64,000 bases of DNA from Rhodococcus pyridinivorans (GCF_900105195.1 NZ_FNRX01000002.1:4464001-4528000); one strand, 5' to 3'; counted from the stretch's first letter, positions 24,976 to 34,063 are shown. A program made the numbers and translations. Notes: generated from the letters alone by a model not told the origin.

Positions 24976-25638
24976 GTGCGTGTGATCCCAGCCCGCGACG
25001 ACGACGGCTATGCGGACCTGCGCACCTATGCCGCGCTGGGTGACGGTGACACCGTCGCCCTCGTCGCCGAGGACGGTTCGGTGGACTGGTATCCGGTTCC
25101 GCTCCTCGATTCGCACCCGGTCTTCGCACGACTGCTCGATGCACCGGCGGGCGGTTCCGTCGAGTTGCAGCCTGTCGCCGAGTTCACCGTAGAACGCGCA
25201 TACGTGACGGGTACGAACGTGCTGAGCACCGTCTTCACCACCGCGCAGGGCCGGGTCCGGGTGACCGATTCGATCGACACGGGTGTCGCCGGGCGGTTGC
25301 CGTGGGGTGAGCTCGCCCGCCGCTCGATCGGCGGCGGCTTCGTCCGTTCCGGAAATCCCGGACGGCGAGAAGAACTGGGACTACCGTTTCGCCTGGGTGC
25401 GCGACGCCGCCTACACCCTGCACGCGCTCATCCGTCTCGGCGATCGCGAGGAGGTGCACACCGTGATGAGCTGGTTGCTCCGCGTGGTGCGCGATCAGGG
25501 CGCCGACGCGAAGGTGTTCGCCCGGGCCTGTACTCGGAGATGATTGCCGAGGACGGCACCTTCCTCGGCAATCTCCCCCAGGGACTAAGCCATCTCGCAC
25601 TCATGACGGCTGCACTGACCCTCATCGAGAAGTACTGA
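24976..25638 (+). pseudogene. Decayed GH15 glycosidase gene (internal deletions plus frameshift)
   Basis: Three separate parts of a GH15 protein are recognisable. An N-terminal piece (RTYAALGDGDTVALVAEDGS then VDWYPVPLL) is in the frame starting at GTG 24976. The catalytic signature region (EKNWDYRFAWVRDAAYTLHA) is in another frame at about 25350-25520. The C-terminal end (EDGTFLGNLPQGLSHLALMT) is back in the first frame. About 360 residues of the usual ~600 are missing. This requires at least two deletions, with a frame change across the middle part. The first-frame reading is open for 220 residues only because its middle is out-of-frame Arg-rich sequence. An intact paralogue lies at 5039-6841. 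The LLM oxidoreductase gene follows after 29 bases. Confidence 0.85.
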
Positions 25639-25667
25639 TCGCCGATCGACCGGAGGAGCGGACAGGT

Positions 25668-26624
25668 ATGACGCTGATAGGTTTTCACGCCTCGCACGAA
25701 CAGGCGTCCCCATCCCGCCTGCTCGAGGACGTCCGGCTCGCAGAAGCGGCCGGTTTCGGGTCGGCCATGTGCTCGGACCACATCGAACCGTGGTCGCACC
25801 GCCAGGGACACTCGGGGTTCGCGTGGTCGTGGCTCGGAGCGGCCCTGGCCACCACGGACCTACGTTTCGGTGTCGTCACCGCGACCGGCTTCCGCTACCA
25901 CCCGGTCGTCACCGCCCAGGCCACCGCCACTCTGGCATCGATGTTCCCGCAGCGCTTCTGGTTCGCACTCGGCAGCGGCGAGCACTGCAACGAACGCATG
26001 TCCGGAGTCGCCTGGCCACCCAAGGAGGAACGGCAGCAACTCCTCGGTGAGAACCTCGACATCGTGCGACGCCTGCACGCGGGCGAAGTCGTCGACCACG
26101 ACGGCGCGGTGGAGGTCGACCGCGGACGGGTCTGGGACCGGCCGGAGACTCCTCCCGACATTCTGCTGCCCGCACTGACTCCCGAGACGGCCGGTCGTTT
26201 CGCCGACCGGGTCGACGGTCTCGTCACCGTGAACGCCCCGCTCGAGGACCTGCGGCGGATCCTCGGCGCCTACCGCGACGGGGGCGGTCGCGGACGGACC
26301 GTGCTGCAGGTCCATCTGAGTTGGGCGCCCACGCGGGAACGCGCTCGGGAGATCGCGCGGGAACAGTGGGCGACGAACGCCCTACCGCCGGAACTCATGG
26401 CAGAACTCGCCACGCCCGAGGAATTCGAGGCCCACGCCGCCGAACTCGACGACGGCGCTCTCGAGGGCGCGGTGATCGTGTCCGACGATCCCGCCGAACA
26501 CGTCGACCGCTTGTGCGAATTCGCCGAACTCGGTTTCGACGAGATCTATCTGCACCATGTGGGGCCGGATCAGCGTCCGTTCATCGACACCTTCGGCGAC
26601 ACCGTACTGCCGTACCTGTCGTGA
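25668..26624 (+). CDS. LLM-class flavin oxidoreductase (TIGR03885-like)
   Basis: 318 residues. The luciferase-like TIM barrel is recognisable from the start (IGFHASHEQASPSRLLEDVR). Further motifs are SDHIEPW, GVVTATGFRYHPVVTAQATA and FWFALGSGEHCNE. I associate these with the LLM subgroup annotated as non-F420 flavinoid oxidoreductases (TIGR03885). Members use FMN or F420 to oxidise or reduce small molecules; the substrate is unknown. The strand and 29-base spacing suggest it was co-transcribed with the GH15 gene that is now decayed. Its stop is directly adjacent to the convergent antitoxin-like gene's stop. Confidence 0.88.
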   Translation: MTLIGFHASHEQASPSRLLEDVRLAEAAGFGSAMCSDHIEPWSHRQGHSGFAWSWLGAALATTDLRFGVVTATGFRYHPVVTAQATATLASMFPQRFWFALGSGEHCNERMSGVAWPPKEERQQLLGENLDIVRRLHAGEVVDHDGAVEVDRGRVWDRPETPPDILLPALTPETAGRFADRVDGLVTVNAPLEDLRRILGAYRDGGGRGRTVLQVHLSWAPTRERAREIAREQWATNALPPELMAELATPEEFEAHAAELDDGALEGAVIVSDDPAEHVDRLCEFAELGFDEIYLHHVGPDQRPFIDTFGDTVLPYLS

Positions 26625-26909
26625 TCAGGGCTGACGCGGTCCCGGCTGCGCTTCGGGCCCGGGGCCGCCCTCGGGACCCGGTTGCCCGCCCGGCTCCGGC
26701 TGCGCTCCCGGAGCGGGATTACCGGTAGTACCCAGATGTCTGCGGGCGGCGTCCTGCGCCTTGTCGACGTGCTGGGCGTACTTCCCGCCGGTACGTCCGT
26801 CGACGTGGTCGCCGGCCTTCTCGATGAAACCGTCGGCCTTCTCGGGGTTCTTCTCGGCGTAATCCTTGCCCTTGTTCACAAGGCCCTTGAGCGAATCCAT
26901 GAAACCCAT
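26625..26909 (-). CDS. Rv0909-type antitoxin-like protein
   Basis: 94 residues. The first 60 residues (MGFMDSLKGLVNKGKDYAEK, EKADGFIEKAGDHVDGRTGG, KYAQHVDKAQDAAR) match the pattern of the MT0933/Rv0909 antitoxin family, which is helical, Lys-rich and stress-protein-like. The Pro/Gly/Glu tail (PAPGAQPEPGGQPGPEGG) is low complexity. The start ATG 26909 has GGAAGGACC just upstream. It follows the P-type ATPase gene by 64 bases on the same strand, as Rv0909 follows ctpE in M. tuberculosis. The expected downstream SRPBCC toxin is absent here; the best candidate is at 13532-13969. Confidence 0.82.
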   Translation of the reverse strand: MGFMDSLKGLVNKGKDYAEKNPEKADGFIEKAGDHVDGRTGGKYAQHVDKAQDAARRHLGTTGNPAPGAQPEPGGQPGPEGGPGPEAQPGPRQP

Positions 26910-26973
26910 AGCGCGGTCCTTCCCTCGTGCAGATTGCCGTGGGGTCCGGGCACACCGAACCATGTGCTTCGAG

Positions 26974-29451
26974 TCAGTGTACGCCCGGGAGCAGATCGTC
27001 GGGGGCCGCGAACAGGCGCCGGCGCTCACCGTGCAGGCGTCCCGACACCCACCACAGGATCTCGACGAGGACGACTCCGATCAGCCCACACGTCACCGCG
27101 ATCGTCGAGTACGCGACGTTCGACGGATCGAGCGCGAAGAACTCCCGGGTGAACGGCACGGAGAACAGGATCACGTAACCGAGCACCGAACCGGCGAGCA
27201 GCACGATCTTCCACCACTGGTACGGGCGGGCGACCACGGCGAGCACCCACAGCGCGATGATCAGCAGGGTGATCAGGGCCGAGGTGCCGGCCTGGATCTT
27301 CTGCTGCTCGGTCTGCTCCGGGCCGCCGTAGACGAGCACGTAACAGACGAAGGTCGCCACACCGACGACCACGCCCGAGGGGATCGCCAGTCGCATCACG
27401 CGGGAGACGAAGCCCGAGCGTGCCCGCTCGTTGTTCGGTGCCAGCGACAGCAGGAAGGCGGGGATGCCGATGGTGAACCACGCCGCGATCGTCACGTGCC
27501 GGGGCAGGAACGGATAGGGCAACGGCTCGAAGTCGAACACCTGCGACAGCACACCCGACACGCCCACCAGGAAGGCGAGCAGCACCGAGTACACCGTCTT
27601 GGTGAGGAACAGGTTGGAGACGCGTTCGATGTTGCCGATGACCCGGCGACCCTCGGCCACCACGTAGGGCAGCGTCGCGAACTTGTTGTCGAGAAGGACG
27701 ATCTGTGCGACCGCGCGGGTCGCGGGACTGCCCGACCCCATCGCGACTCCGATGTCGGCGTCCTTGAGGGCGAGCACGTCGTTGACGCCGTCGCCGGTCA
27801 TCGCGACGGTGTGACCGCGCGACTGCAGCGCGCCGACCATCGAGCGCTTCTGATCGGGACGGACCCGGCCGAAGGTCGTCGAGCCTTCGACGACGTCGGC
27901 GAGTTCGTTCTCGCCCTCCGGCAGGGAACGCGCGTCGATGGGAGACGCGCTACCCGGCAGGCCGAGCGACGAGGCGACCGCACCGACGGCGATCGCGTTG
28001 TCGCCGGAGATGACCTTGACGTCGACCTGCTGGCCGGCGAAGTACTCGAGGGTCGGCTTCGCGTCCGGGCGCACCCGCTGTTCGAGGACGACGAGCGCGA
28101 CGGGCGTGACCGTGCCGGGGGCGAGTTCGTCGTCGACCGGGCGGTCGCTGCATGCGAGGAGCAGCACCCGCAGCCCGCTCGAGCCGAGTTCCTCGGCGCG
28201 TCGCGCCGCCTCGGTGCCGGGGTCGAGCAGCACGTCGGGTGCGCCGAGCAGCCAGTTGCCGTGGGTGCCGTACGACTGGCCGCTCCACTTCTTCGCCGAC
28301 GAGAACGGCGCGACCGCCGTCGGCTCGCCCCAGCCGGGGGCGGTGGGGAACGCCTCGGCGATCGCGAGGACGCTGGCGTTCGGACGCGGGTCGTCGGCCG
28401 CGAGCGCGGCCAGGGCGGCGCGGGCCTCGTCGAGGCCGCTGCCGTCGAGGGACTCGAGATCGGACAGGCGCATGCCGTTCTCGGTGAGCGTGCCGGTCTT
28501 GTCGGCACACACCACGTCGACGCGCGCGAGGCCTTCGATCGCCGGTAGCTCCTGCACGAGGCACTGACGACGTCCGAGGCGGACGACTCCGACCGCGAAC
28601 GCGATGGACGTCATGAGCACGAGACCCTCGGGCACCATCGGCACGAGGGCGGCGACCATGCCGCTCAGCGCGGGGCCGAGCGACTCGCCGCTGGAGAAGA
28701 GCTGGTTGTAGATGATGAGCAGACCTGCCGGGATCATCAGGTAGGTGATGAAACGCAGGATCTTGTTGATGCCCGCGTTCAGCTCCGACTTCACGAGCGT
28801 GAACTTGCTCGCCTCTTCCGCGAGTCGCGCCGCGTAGGCGTCGCGGCCGACCTTCGTCGCACGGTAGGAGCCGGAGCCGGAGGCGACGAAGCTGCCCGAC
28901 ATCACCGTCGAGCTGGGCACCTTGTGCACGGCATCCGACTCACCCGTCAGCAGCGACTCGTCGAGTTCGAGACCCTGGGCCTCGACCACCTCGCCGTCGA
29001 CGACCAGCTGGTCGCCGGGGCCGAGCTCGATGATGTCGTCGAGCACCACCTCGCGCGGAGCGATCGGTGCGGCGATGCCGTCCCGGCGCACGACGGGTTT
29101 CGTCTGGCTGACGATGGCCAGCTTGTCGAGGGTGCGCTTGGCACGCACCTCCTGGATGATGCCGATGCCGCTGTTCGCGATGATCAGCAGACCGAACATG
29201 CCGTCGATGATCGAGCCGGTGGCCAGCACGATCAGCAGCAGCACCCCGAGGATCGCGTTGATCCGGGTGAACACGTTGGCCCGGACGATGTCCTTGACCG
29301 ATCGGGACGCGCGGTCGGGGACATCGTTGGTGAGGCCACGTGCCACACGCTCGGCGACCTGCTCGGTGGACAGCCCCGTGGCTGCATGGTCGGATGCGAG
29401 GACCGGTGCCTCGCCCGTTCCCACCACCGTCGTGGGCTCTTCTACTGCCAT
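26974..29451 (-). CDS. ctpE: P-type cation-transporting ATPase (CtpE-like)
   Basis: 825 residues from ATG 29451. All P-type elements are present: the actuator loop [13 protein letters not shown], the phosphorylated Asp in [14 protein letters not shown], and the hinge motif [18 protein letters not shown]. Membrane helices lie at about 80-125, 255-320 and 620-800, with the M4 motif [14 protein letters not shown]. Length, M4 and position between an MBL hydrolase and an Rv0909-like gene agree with mycobacterial CtpE, reported as a calcium importer. No N-terminal metal-binding domain is present. Metal specificity is inferred only. Confidence 0.93.
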   Translation of the reverse strand: MAVEEPTTVVGTGEAPVLASDHAATGLSTEQVAERVARGLTNDVPDRASRSVKDIVRANVFTRINAILGVLLLIVLATGSIIDGMFGLLIIANSGIGIIQEVRAKRTLDKLAIVSQTKPVVRRDGIAAPIAPREVVLDDIIELGPGDQLVVDGEVVEAQGLELDESLLTGESDAVHKVPSSTVMSGSFVASGSGSYRATKVGRDAYAARLAEEASKFTLVKSELNAGINKILRFITYLMIPAGLLIIYNQLFSSGESLGPALSGMVAALVPMVPEGLVLMTSIAFAVGVVRLGRRQCLVQELPAIEGLARVDVVCADKTGTLTENGMRLSDLESLDGSGLDEARAALAALAADDPRPNASVLAIAEAFPTAPGWGEPTAVAPFSSAKKWSGQSYGTHGNWLLGAPDVLLDPGTEAARRAEELGSSGLRVLLLACSDRPVDDELAPGTVTPVALVVLEQRVRPDAKPTLEYFAGQQVDVKVISGDNAIAVGAVASSLGLPGSASPIDARSLPEGENELADVVEGSTTFGRVRPDQKRSMVGALQSRGHTVAMTGDGVNDVLALKDADIGVAMGSGSPATRAVAQIVLLDNKFATLPYVVAEGRRVIGNIERVSNLFLTKTVYSVLLAFLVGVSGVLSQVFDFEPLPYPFLPRHVTIAAWFTIGIPAFLLSLAPNNERARSGFVSRVMRLAIPSGVVVGVATFVCYVLVYGGPEQTEQQKIQAGTSALITLLIIALWVLAVVARPYQWWKIVLLAGSVLGYVILFSVPFTREFFALDPSNVAYSTIAVTCGLIGVVLVEILWWVSGRLHGERRRLFAAPDDLLPGVH

Positions 29452-29503
29452 GACGAACCAGATTAGGGCACGAAAGCGAACAACCGGTGCCGTGGCAGGG
29501 GGA

Positions 29504-30637
29504 TCAGCTCGACGTGAGCCACCACGGATCGACCGCGACGGACTTCGACGCATCGGACTTCGACACGTCGATCCGCTGACCCGGCATCGGCACCGCCGTG
29601 ATCACCTCCGACTCCCGCGCGGCGGGCAGCAAGCGGGTGATCGGCTCCGACCAGGCGTGGAAGGCGAGGTCGAAGGTTCCCCAGTGCACGGGGACCAACA
29701 GACTGTCGTGACGGTCGACGCCACCGAGGTCGAGATGCGTGCGCACCGCCTCCTCGGGGTTCATGTGCACGTCGGGCCATCGCTTGTCGTAGGCGCCCAC
29801 GGGCAGCAATGTCAGGTCGAACGGGCCGTAGGCCTCGCCGACGTCGGCGAACCGCGGGGTGTACCCGCTGTCGCCGCCGAAGAACACCCGGCGCGTCGGC
29901 CCGGTGAACACCCACGACGACCACAACGTGATGTTGCGCTGCAGGCCGCGCCCGGAGAAGTGCCGGGCCTCGGTGCACGTGATGCGCAGGCCGTCCACCT
30001 CGACGTGTTCGTCCCAGTCGAGTTCGACGATGCGTTCCTCGGCGATCCGCCAGCGGCGCAGGTGCGCGCCCACCCCGAGCGGCACGACGAACCGGACGGT
30101 CGGCTGCAGCACGGCGAGGCTCTCGACCGTGAATCGGTCGAGATGGTCGTAGTGGTCGTGCGAGATCACCACCGCGTCGAGGCGCGGCAGGGTCTGCAGT
30201 TCGACCGGCGCCGGATGCAGACGTGCCGGGCCGACAGTCGGTGAGGGTGACACGCGCTCGCTCCACACCGGGTCGCACAGCACCCGGTAGCCGTCGACCT
30301 CGACGAGGGCGGTCGAGTGCCCGAACCACGTCACGGCGAGTTCCGCCGCGTCGACCGGCGCGAGATAGGTCGACAACGGCACCTCGGTGCGAGGTCTCCC
30401 CCGCGACCCGCGGGTGAGCAGGTCTTTCGCGAAACCGCCCGCCGCCTCGGCGCCGAGCACGGACGCAGGGTCGGTGTTGTGGAAACGACCGTCGCGGTAG
30501 CGGGGCGACGCGGCGGCGTAGGGACGGATGTCGGGGACCGAGGCGCCGATGGAACCGGGCAGGCCGTTCACGGCGCGCGCGACCCACAGCGTGCCTGCTC
30601 CGGCGAGCGCTGCCGAGACGGCGGACCGGATGTTCAT
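29504..30637 (-). CDS. MBL-fold metallo-hydrolase (NAPE-PLD-like)
   Basis: 377 residues from ATG 30637, whose first bases overlap the echA6 stop by 4. A hydrophobic N-terminus ([18 protein letters not shown]) may be a signal anchor. The metallo-beta-lactamase core has [20 protein letters not shown], the metal ligands HDHYDHLD, the His in EARHFSGRG, and [10 protein letters not shown]. This combination is that of the UlaG/NAPE-phospholipase D branch, which cleaves phosphodiester or related bonds. It corresponds in position to Rv0906 between echA6 and ctpE. Substrate unknown; the anchor suggests a membrane or lipid substrate. Confidence 0.9.
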   Translation of the reverse strand: MNIRSAVSAALAGAGTLWVARAVNGLPGSIGASVPDIRPYAAASPRYRDGRFHNTDPASVLGAEAAGGFAKDLLTRGSRGRPRTEVPLSTYLAPVDAAELAVTWFGHSTALVEVDGYRVLCDPVWSERVSPSPTVGPARLHPAPVELQTLPRLDAVVISHDHYDHLDRFTVESLAVLQPTVRFVVPLGVGAHLRRWRIAEERIVELDWDEHVEVDGLRITCTEARHFSGRGLQRNITLWSSWVFTGPTRRVFFGGDSGYTPRFADVGEAYGPFDLTLLPVGAYDKRWPDVHMNPEEAVRTHLDLGGVDRHDSLLVPVHWGTFDLAFHAWSEPITRLLPAARESEVITAVPMPGQRIDVSKSDASKSVAVDPWWLTSS

Positions 30638-31365
30638 CGTCCGCGGAAGGTCGGGTCGCGGCGCTCGGCACGAGCGAGCCTGGCCTCCTGGGCGTCCTCG
30701 CTGAGCCACGCCGCGGCGAGTGCGGCGGTCTGCTCGGGCGTGGCCTCGTCGCGGGTGCCGTCGTCGTTGAGGAACAACTTCATCGCGTTCAGCGACAGCG
30801 GCGCGAGCTTCGCGATCTCGTGCGCCCATGCCTGCGCGTCGGCGAGGTCGCCGATGCGATTGGCGAGTCCACGCGTGAGGGCTTCCTCGGCGTGGACGGG
30901 TTCGGCGGCGAGGAAGACTGCGCGTGCCGGACCGCCGCCGATGAGCGAGGCGAGTCGCCGGACCGTCCATCGATCCACCGAGATACCCAGGCGCGCAGCA
31001 GGAACCGAGAATCGTGCAGTGGGCGCCACGACCCTCAGATCCGCCGCGAGCGTCAGTTGGGTGCCGGCACCGATGGCCGGGCCGTTGACGGCCGCGATCA
31101 CCGGGATCGGAGCCTCGACGATGGTGCGCAGCATCTCGGCGAGGCTGTCGGTGAACCCTTCGGCGTAGACGTCGCCGGAGAGATCGGCCCCGGCGCAGAA
31201 GCTCGTGCCCCGCCCGGTGATCACCACGACACGCGCGTCGTCCGCCACGGCCTTGTCCACCGCTTCGCGGATCTCCACGCACAGCTGCGTGTTGAGCGCG
31301 TTACGACGCTCTTCGCGTTGCAGTTCCACGGTCACGACGTCGCCGTCGCGGCTGATCCCGATCAT
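30634..31365 (-). CDS. echA6: Crotonase-fold protein, EchA6-like (non-catalytic type)
   Basis: 243 residues from the start at 31365 (MIGISRDGDV), the same length and start type as mycobacterial EchA6; upstream starts at 31377 and 31395 are less likely. The crotonase core is clear: RRNALNTQL, GRGTSFCAGADLSGD, and the oxyanion segment AAVNGPAIGAGTQLTLAADL. At the two positions where enoyl-CoA hydratases carry catalytic Glu, the sequence reads FSVPAARLG and LGISVDRWTV, so both Glu are missing. EchA6 of M. tuberculosis likewise lacks them and carries fatty acyl-CoA to FAS-II. It heads the echA6-MBL-ctpE unit. Confidence 0.9.
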   Translation of the reverse strand: MIGISRDGDVVTVELQREERRNALNTQLCVEIREAVDKAVADDARVVVITGRGTSFCAGADLSGDVYAEGFTDSLAEMLRTIVEAPIPVIAAVNGPAIGAGTQLTLAADLRVVAPTARFSVPAARLGISVDRWTVRRLASLIGGGPARAVFLAAEPVHAEEALTRGLANRIGDLADAQAWAHEIAKLAPLSLNAMKLFLNDDGTRDEATPEQTAALAAAWLSEDAQEARLARAERRDPTFRGR

Positions 31366-31421
31366 GTGTCGCCCCATCCCTTCGTCACCGAACACCCCGC
31401 ATCATTCCACCCTCCCCGCGA

Positions 31422-32065
31422 GTGTGGGCGAGGCGCCGGATCGACCAACGACCACGGCGCGAAGATGCTCGCCAGAGCGGCCGACCCGACACCCGAAAGA
31501 AGAGGCCGAAGGCCGATGGACGCCGCGACGACACCTCACCCGAACAGCGGATCGCCGACACGGTGCTCCTGCTGCTGCGCACGAAGGGGCCGAAGGCCGT
31601 CACGATCGAAGCGGTCGCGAACGTCGCCGGCATGGCCCGGACGACGATCTACCGCCGGTACCGGGATCGCAGCGAGATGCTGAGGCGGTGATGGAACCCC
31701 TCACCCGATCGGCACCCCCGGAACCGGAGGCCACGGTCGAAGAGCTCCTGCGGTGGGTGGTGGAGCAGTCCCGTCTCTCCGTCGACGAGGGCATCGGGCT
31801 CGGTGGGCTCGCGGCGCTCGTCACCGAACAGGAACCGTGGTTCACCGAGCTGATGCGATCTCTGTTGATGCGCCACCGGCAGATGCTCGCCGAGGCCATC
31901 CGACGCCACTGCGACGACGGAACCGTCTGCGCCGATCTCGATGTGGAGACCTTCCTGGACTGCGTGGTCGGAGCCTACTTCGCCGAGCAGGCGCTTCGCG
32001 GCGAGGTGGACGAGGACTGGCCCGCTCGCATCACGCGAACCCTGCTACCGACCTTCGCCGCCTGA
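31422..32065 (+). pseudogene. TetR/AcrR regulator gene with a single-base frameshift
   Basis: The first part (GTG 31422 to TGA 31691) encodes a complete TetR helix-turn-helix: PEQRIADTVLLLLRTKGPKA, IEAVANVAGMARTTIYRRYR. It then stops after RSEMLRR. The next frame continues the family exactly with AVMEPLTRSAPPEPEATVEE and a full ligand domain to 32065. Adding one G in the run at 31684-31685 (CTGAGG-GCGGTGATG) would restore one reading frame. Either the gene is recently inactivated or the base is a sequencing error. It is divergent from echA6 (56 bases between starts) and would naturally regulate that fatty-acid/ctpE unit. Confidence 0.85.
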
Positions 32066-32070
32066 TCCGA

Positions 32071-32115
32071 TTTCGGTGGATCCGACCCCGCCGAGCGGGG
32101 GTGGAACCACCGAAA
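32071..32115. terminator. Bidirectional hairpin terminator
   Basis: A 21-bp stem (32071-32091 with 32095-32115) pairs at 18 of 21 positions around the loop CGA. It lies 6 bases after the TetR stop and 15 bases before the end of the convergent DUF2332 gene, so it can serve both. Confidence 0.8.
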
Positions 32116-32129
32116 CAGTGGAATCGAGA

Positions 32130-32813
32130 TCAGTGGAACCAGTCGAGAATTCGGCCTCGCGACCAGCAGCGCGCCACCGCGTCCACCCGATGCTCGGCGC
32201 CCTCGTACAACGCGATGCCGACGATGCTGTGGCCGGAGGCCGGACGATCACCGAGCGTCGGGACCGACGGCGCGACACCTACACCCTCGGCCGACACCCA
32301 CGCGACCGTTCGTCCCGTGGCCGCCTCACGAAGGCGGTCGACGAACGACGGGCGCCGCGGGATCGGCAGACGTGACAGAGCCCTGGTAGTCGTCACGACG
32401 ACCAGGGCATCCTCGGGTACCGCCGCGATCGCCTCGGACAGTAGTTCCACGACGTCGCCGTAGAACCGGACGGGTGGGTCCTCGGCGAGCAGGGCGTCCT
32501 CGACGTCGGGGCGGTGCCGTGTCACGGCGACGCGCCTGACCACCGAAGGCATCGTCCGGTCGGGAACCGCCCCGCCGTGGACGATCGAACAGCTCTCCTG
32601 CACAGGAGAATCCGGGTCGCCCAGGAACACCCCGTCGCTGTAGGTGATGCCCACGCGGTCGACGCACAGGTTCAGCGCCGCGGGGCGTCCCACGTCGATC
32701 AGACCGATCGCGGTCGCGCCTACGCGGTGGGCCGCCTCGGCGAGCGCGGGATAGAGCACCGCGTAGCGACCCGTCTCGTCGGTGGTGCCTCCCCGTCGTG
32801 CCGTGCCGGCCAT
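32130..32813 (-). CDS. DUF2332 family protein, N-terminally short
   Basis: 227 residues from 32813. The sequence matches the C-terminal two thirds of DUF2332 proteins: TTDETGRYAVLYPALAEAAH, AIGLIDVGRPAALNL, a GDPDSPVQ segment, and the end VAWVSAEGVG, HSIVGIALYEG and GRILDWF. Complete family members are about 330 residues, so roughly 100 N-terminal residues are missing. The start falls just where the conserved core motif begins. Upstream is the RHH gene, 6 bases away, leaving no room. It is either a natural short form or a truncated gene kept in an operon. Function of the family is unknown. Confidence 0.75.
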   Translation of the reverse strand: MAGTARRGGTTDETGRYAVLYPALAEAAHRVGATAIGLIDVGRPAALNLCVDRVGITYSDGVFLGDPDSPVQESCSIVHGGAVPDRTMPSVVRRVAVTRHRPDVEDALLAEDPPVRFYGDVVELLSEAIAAVPEDALVVVTTTRALSRLPIPRRPSFVDRLREAATGRTVAWVSAEGVGVAPSVPTLGDRPASGHSIVGIALYEGAEHRVDAVARCWSRGRILDWFH

Positions 32814-32819
32814 GTCTGC

Positions 32820-33029
32820 TCACTCCTCGTCGTGGGCATCGGCACGCGGACGGCCCGGTCCGCGTATGCGCCCCACCTCGCGCGGCATCCGGCCGGCCTC
32901 GGTGAGGGCCCGCCGGAGCAGGAACTCGATCTGGGCGTTGGTGCTGCGCAACTCGTCGGCAGCCCACCGCGCGAGCGCGTCGTGGACTGCCGGGTCGAGG
33001 CGCAGCAGCACCTTCTTACGTTCGACCAT
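32820..33029 (-). CDS. Ribbon-helix-helix (Arc/CopG-like) small DNA-binding protein
   Basis: 69 residues from ATG 33029. The start VERKKVLLRLDPAVHDALAR WAADELRSTN has the strand (KKVLLRL) followed by two helices typical of RHH proteins, including the helix-capping STNAQIEFLLRRAL. The tail (PGRPRADAHDEE) is basic then acidic. RHH proteins bind operators as dimers of dimers and often repress their own operon or serve as antitoxins. It is sandwiched between SPFH (12 bases) and DUF2332 (6 bases) genes on one strand. The palindrome at 33966-33975 is a candidate target. The pairing with SPFH proteins occurs in other actinobacteria as far as I know. Confidence 0.8.
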   Translation of the reverse strand: MVERKKVLLRLDPAVHDALARWAADELRSTNAQIEFLLRRALTEAGRMPREVGRIRGPGRPRADAHDEE

Positions 33030-33041
33030 GCCGCATGATCC

Positions 33042-33932
33042 CTACTGGTACAGCGATCCCGTGTTGAGGACGGGCTGAGCACTCTGGTCTCCACACAACA
33101 CGACGAGGAGATTCGAGACCATCGCGGCCTTGCGTTCCTCGTCGAGTTCGACCGTGTGTTCGGCCTCGAGGCGGGCCAGGGCGGTGCCGACCATCGAGAC
33201 GGCACCTTTGACGATCTGTTCGCGGGCGGCGATGACAGCGCCGGCCTGCTGACGTCGCAGCATCGCCTGGGCGATCTCGGGTGCGTAGGCGAGCTGGTTG
33301 ATGCGGGTCTCGATGACGCGGATACCGGCGGACTGCACGCGGTCGTGGACCTCGGCCGAGAGCTTGGTGGTGATCTCGTCGGCATTCTGACGCAGCGACA
33401 TCACTTCCGGCGCAGCGTCGTATGGGTACGAACCGGCGATGTGGCGGACCGCGGCCTCGGTTTGCACGGCGACGAACTCCTCGAAGTCGTCGACGTCGAA
33501 GACGGCGCGCGCGGTGTCCTCGACCTGCCACACGATGACCGCCGAGATCTCGATGGGGTTGCCGTCGGCGTCGTTGACCTTGGCTCTGCCCGTCTCGTGG
33601 TTGCGGATGCGGGTGGAGATCTTGCGGCGGGTGTTGAGCGGGTTCATCCAGCGCAGACCGGGTTCGCGCAGGGTGCCGGTGTACGAGCTGCCGAGGAGTT
33701 GGAGGACACGGGCCTCGTTCGGTTCGACGAGGACGAGTCCGGCGAGCGGCACGAGGGCGAGCACCACGATGACGGCGCCGGCGACGATCAGCGGAACGGT
33801 GACATCCACTGCTCCCCAGCCGATCAGACCGGCGCCGACGGCGATTGCGACCAGAGCGGCGATCAGTACCGACCAGCCGTTGGACGAGGCACCCGGCCGC
33901 TCGACGGTCACGGGCGACTGCACGACATCCAT
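33042..33932 (-). CDS. SPFH/Band 7-domain membrane protein
   Basis: 296 residues from ATG 33932, with GGGAGG upstream; the longer start at 33953 adds only seven residues. Two N-terminal transmembrane helices (VLIAALVAIAVGAGLIGWGA; PLIVAGAVIVVLALVPLAGL) precede the SPFH domain (about 75-235, VEPNEARVLQLLGSSYTG to IRVIETRINQLAYAPE). A helical, coiled-coil-prone end includes AMLRRQQAGAVIAAREQIVK. Stomatin-like proteins oligomerise on membranes and organise microdomains or modulate proteases and channels. It heads a tight operon with the RHH and DUF2332 genes. No NfeD protease partner is adjacent. Confidence 0.9.
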   Translation of the reverse strand: MDVVQSPVTVERPGASSNGWSVLIAALVAIAVGAGLIGWGAVDVTVPLIVAGAVIVVLALVPLAGLVLVEPNEARVLQLLGSSYTGTLREPGLRWMNPLNTRRKISTRIRNHETGRAKVNDADGNPIEISAVIVWQVEDTARAVFDVDDFEEFVAVQTEAAVRHIAGSYPYDAAPEVMSLRQNADEITTKLSAEVHDRVQSAGIRVIETRINQLAYAPEIAQAMLRRQQAGAVIAAREQIVKGAVSMVGTALARLEAEHTVELDEERKAAMVSNLLVVLCGDQSAQPVLNTGSLYQ

Positions 33933-33965
33933 GTTCCTACCTCCCAGGATCAAAGCGATATTAAA

Positions 33966-33975
33966 GTGATATCAC
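33966..33975. promoter_or_regulatory. Palindromic operator candidate upstream of the SPFH operon
   Basis: GTGATATCAC is a perfect 10-bp palindrome within AT-rich DNA, flanked by AAA on the left and ATTT on the right. A related half-repeat, GCGATATT, lies 10 bases to the left at 33955-33962. It sits 34 bases before the SPFH start and about 90 bases before the divergent oxidoreductase start. The RHH protein of the operon is the likely ligand, which is inference. Confidence 0.45.
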
Positions 33976-34063
33976 ATTTCTACGGCTGCGGACAGCGTTC
34001 CCTCCGCGCACCGGCCGCGATCGCGGCATGATGAAGGACAACGATCCGAGAGGGAGGCTCGCG

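Noticed and set aside
24976..25638. Intact 220-residue gene
   Set aside because: Its middle third is out-of-frame sequence of the GH15 catalytic region, so the uninterrupted frame is an artefact of deletion.
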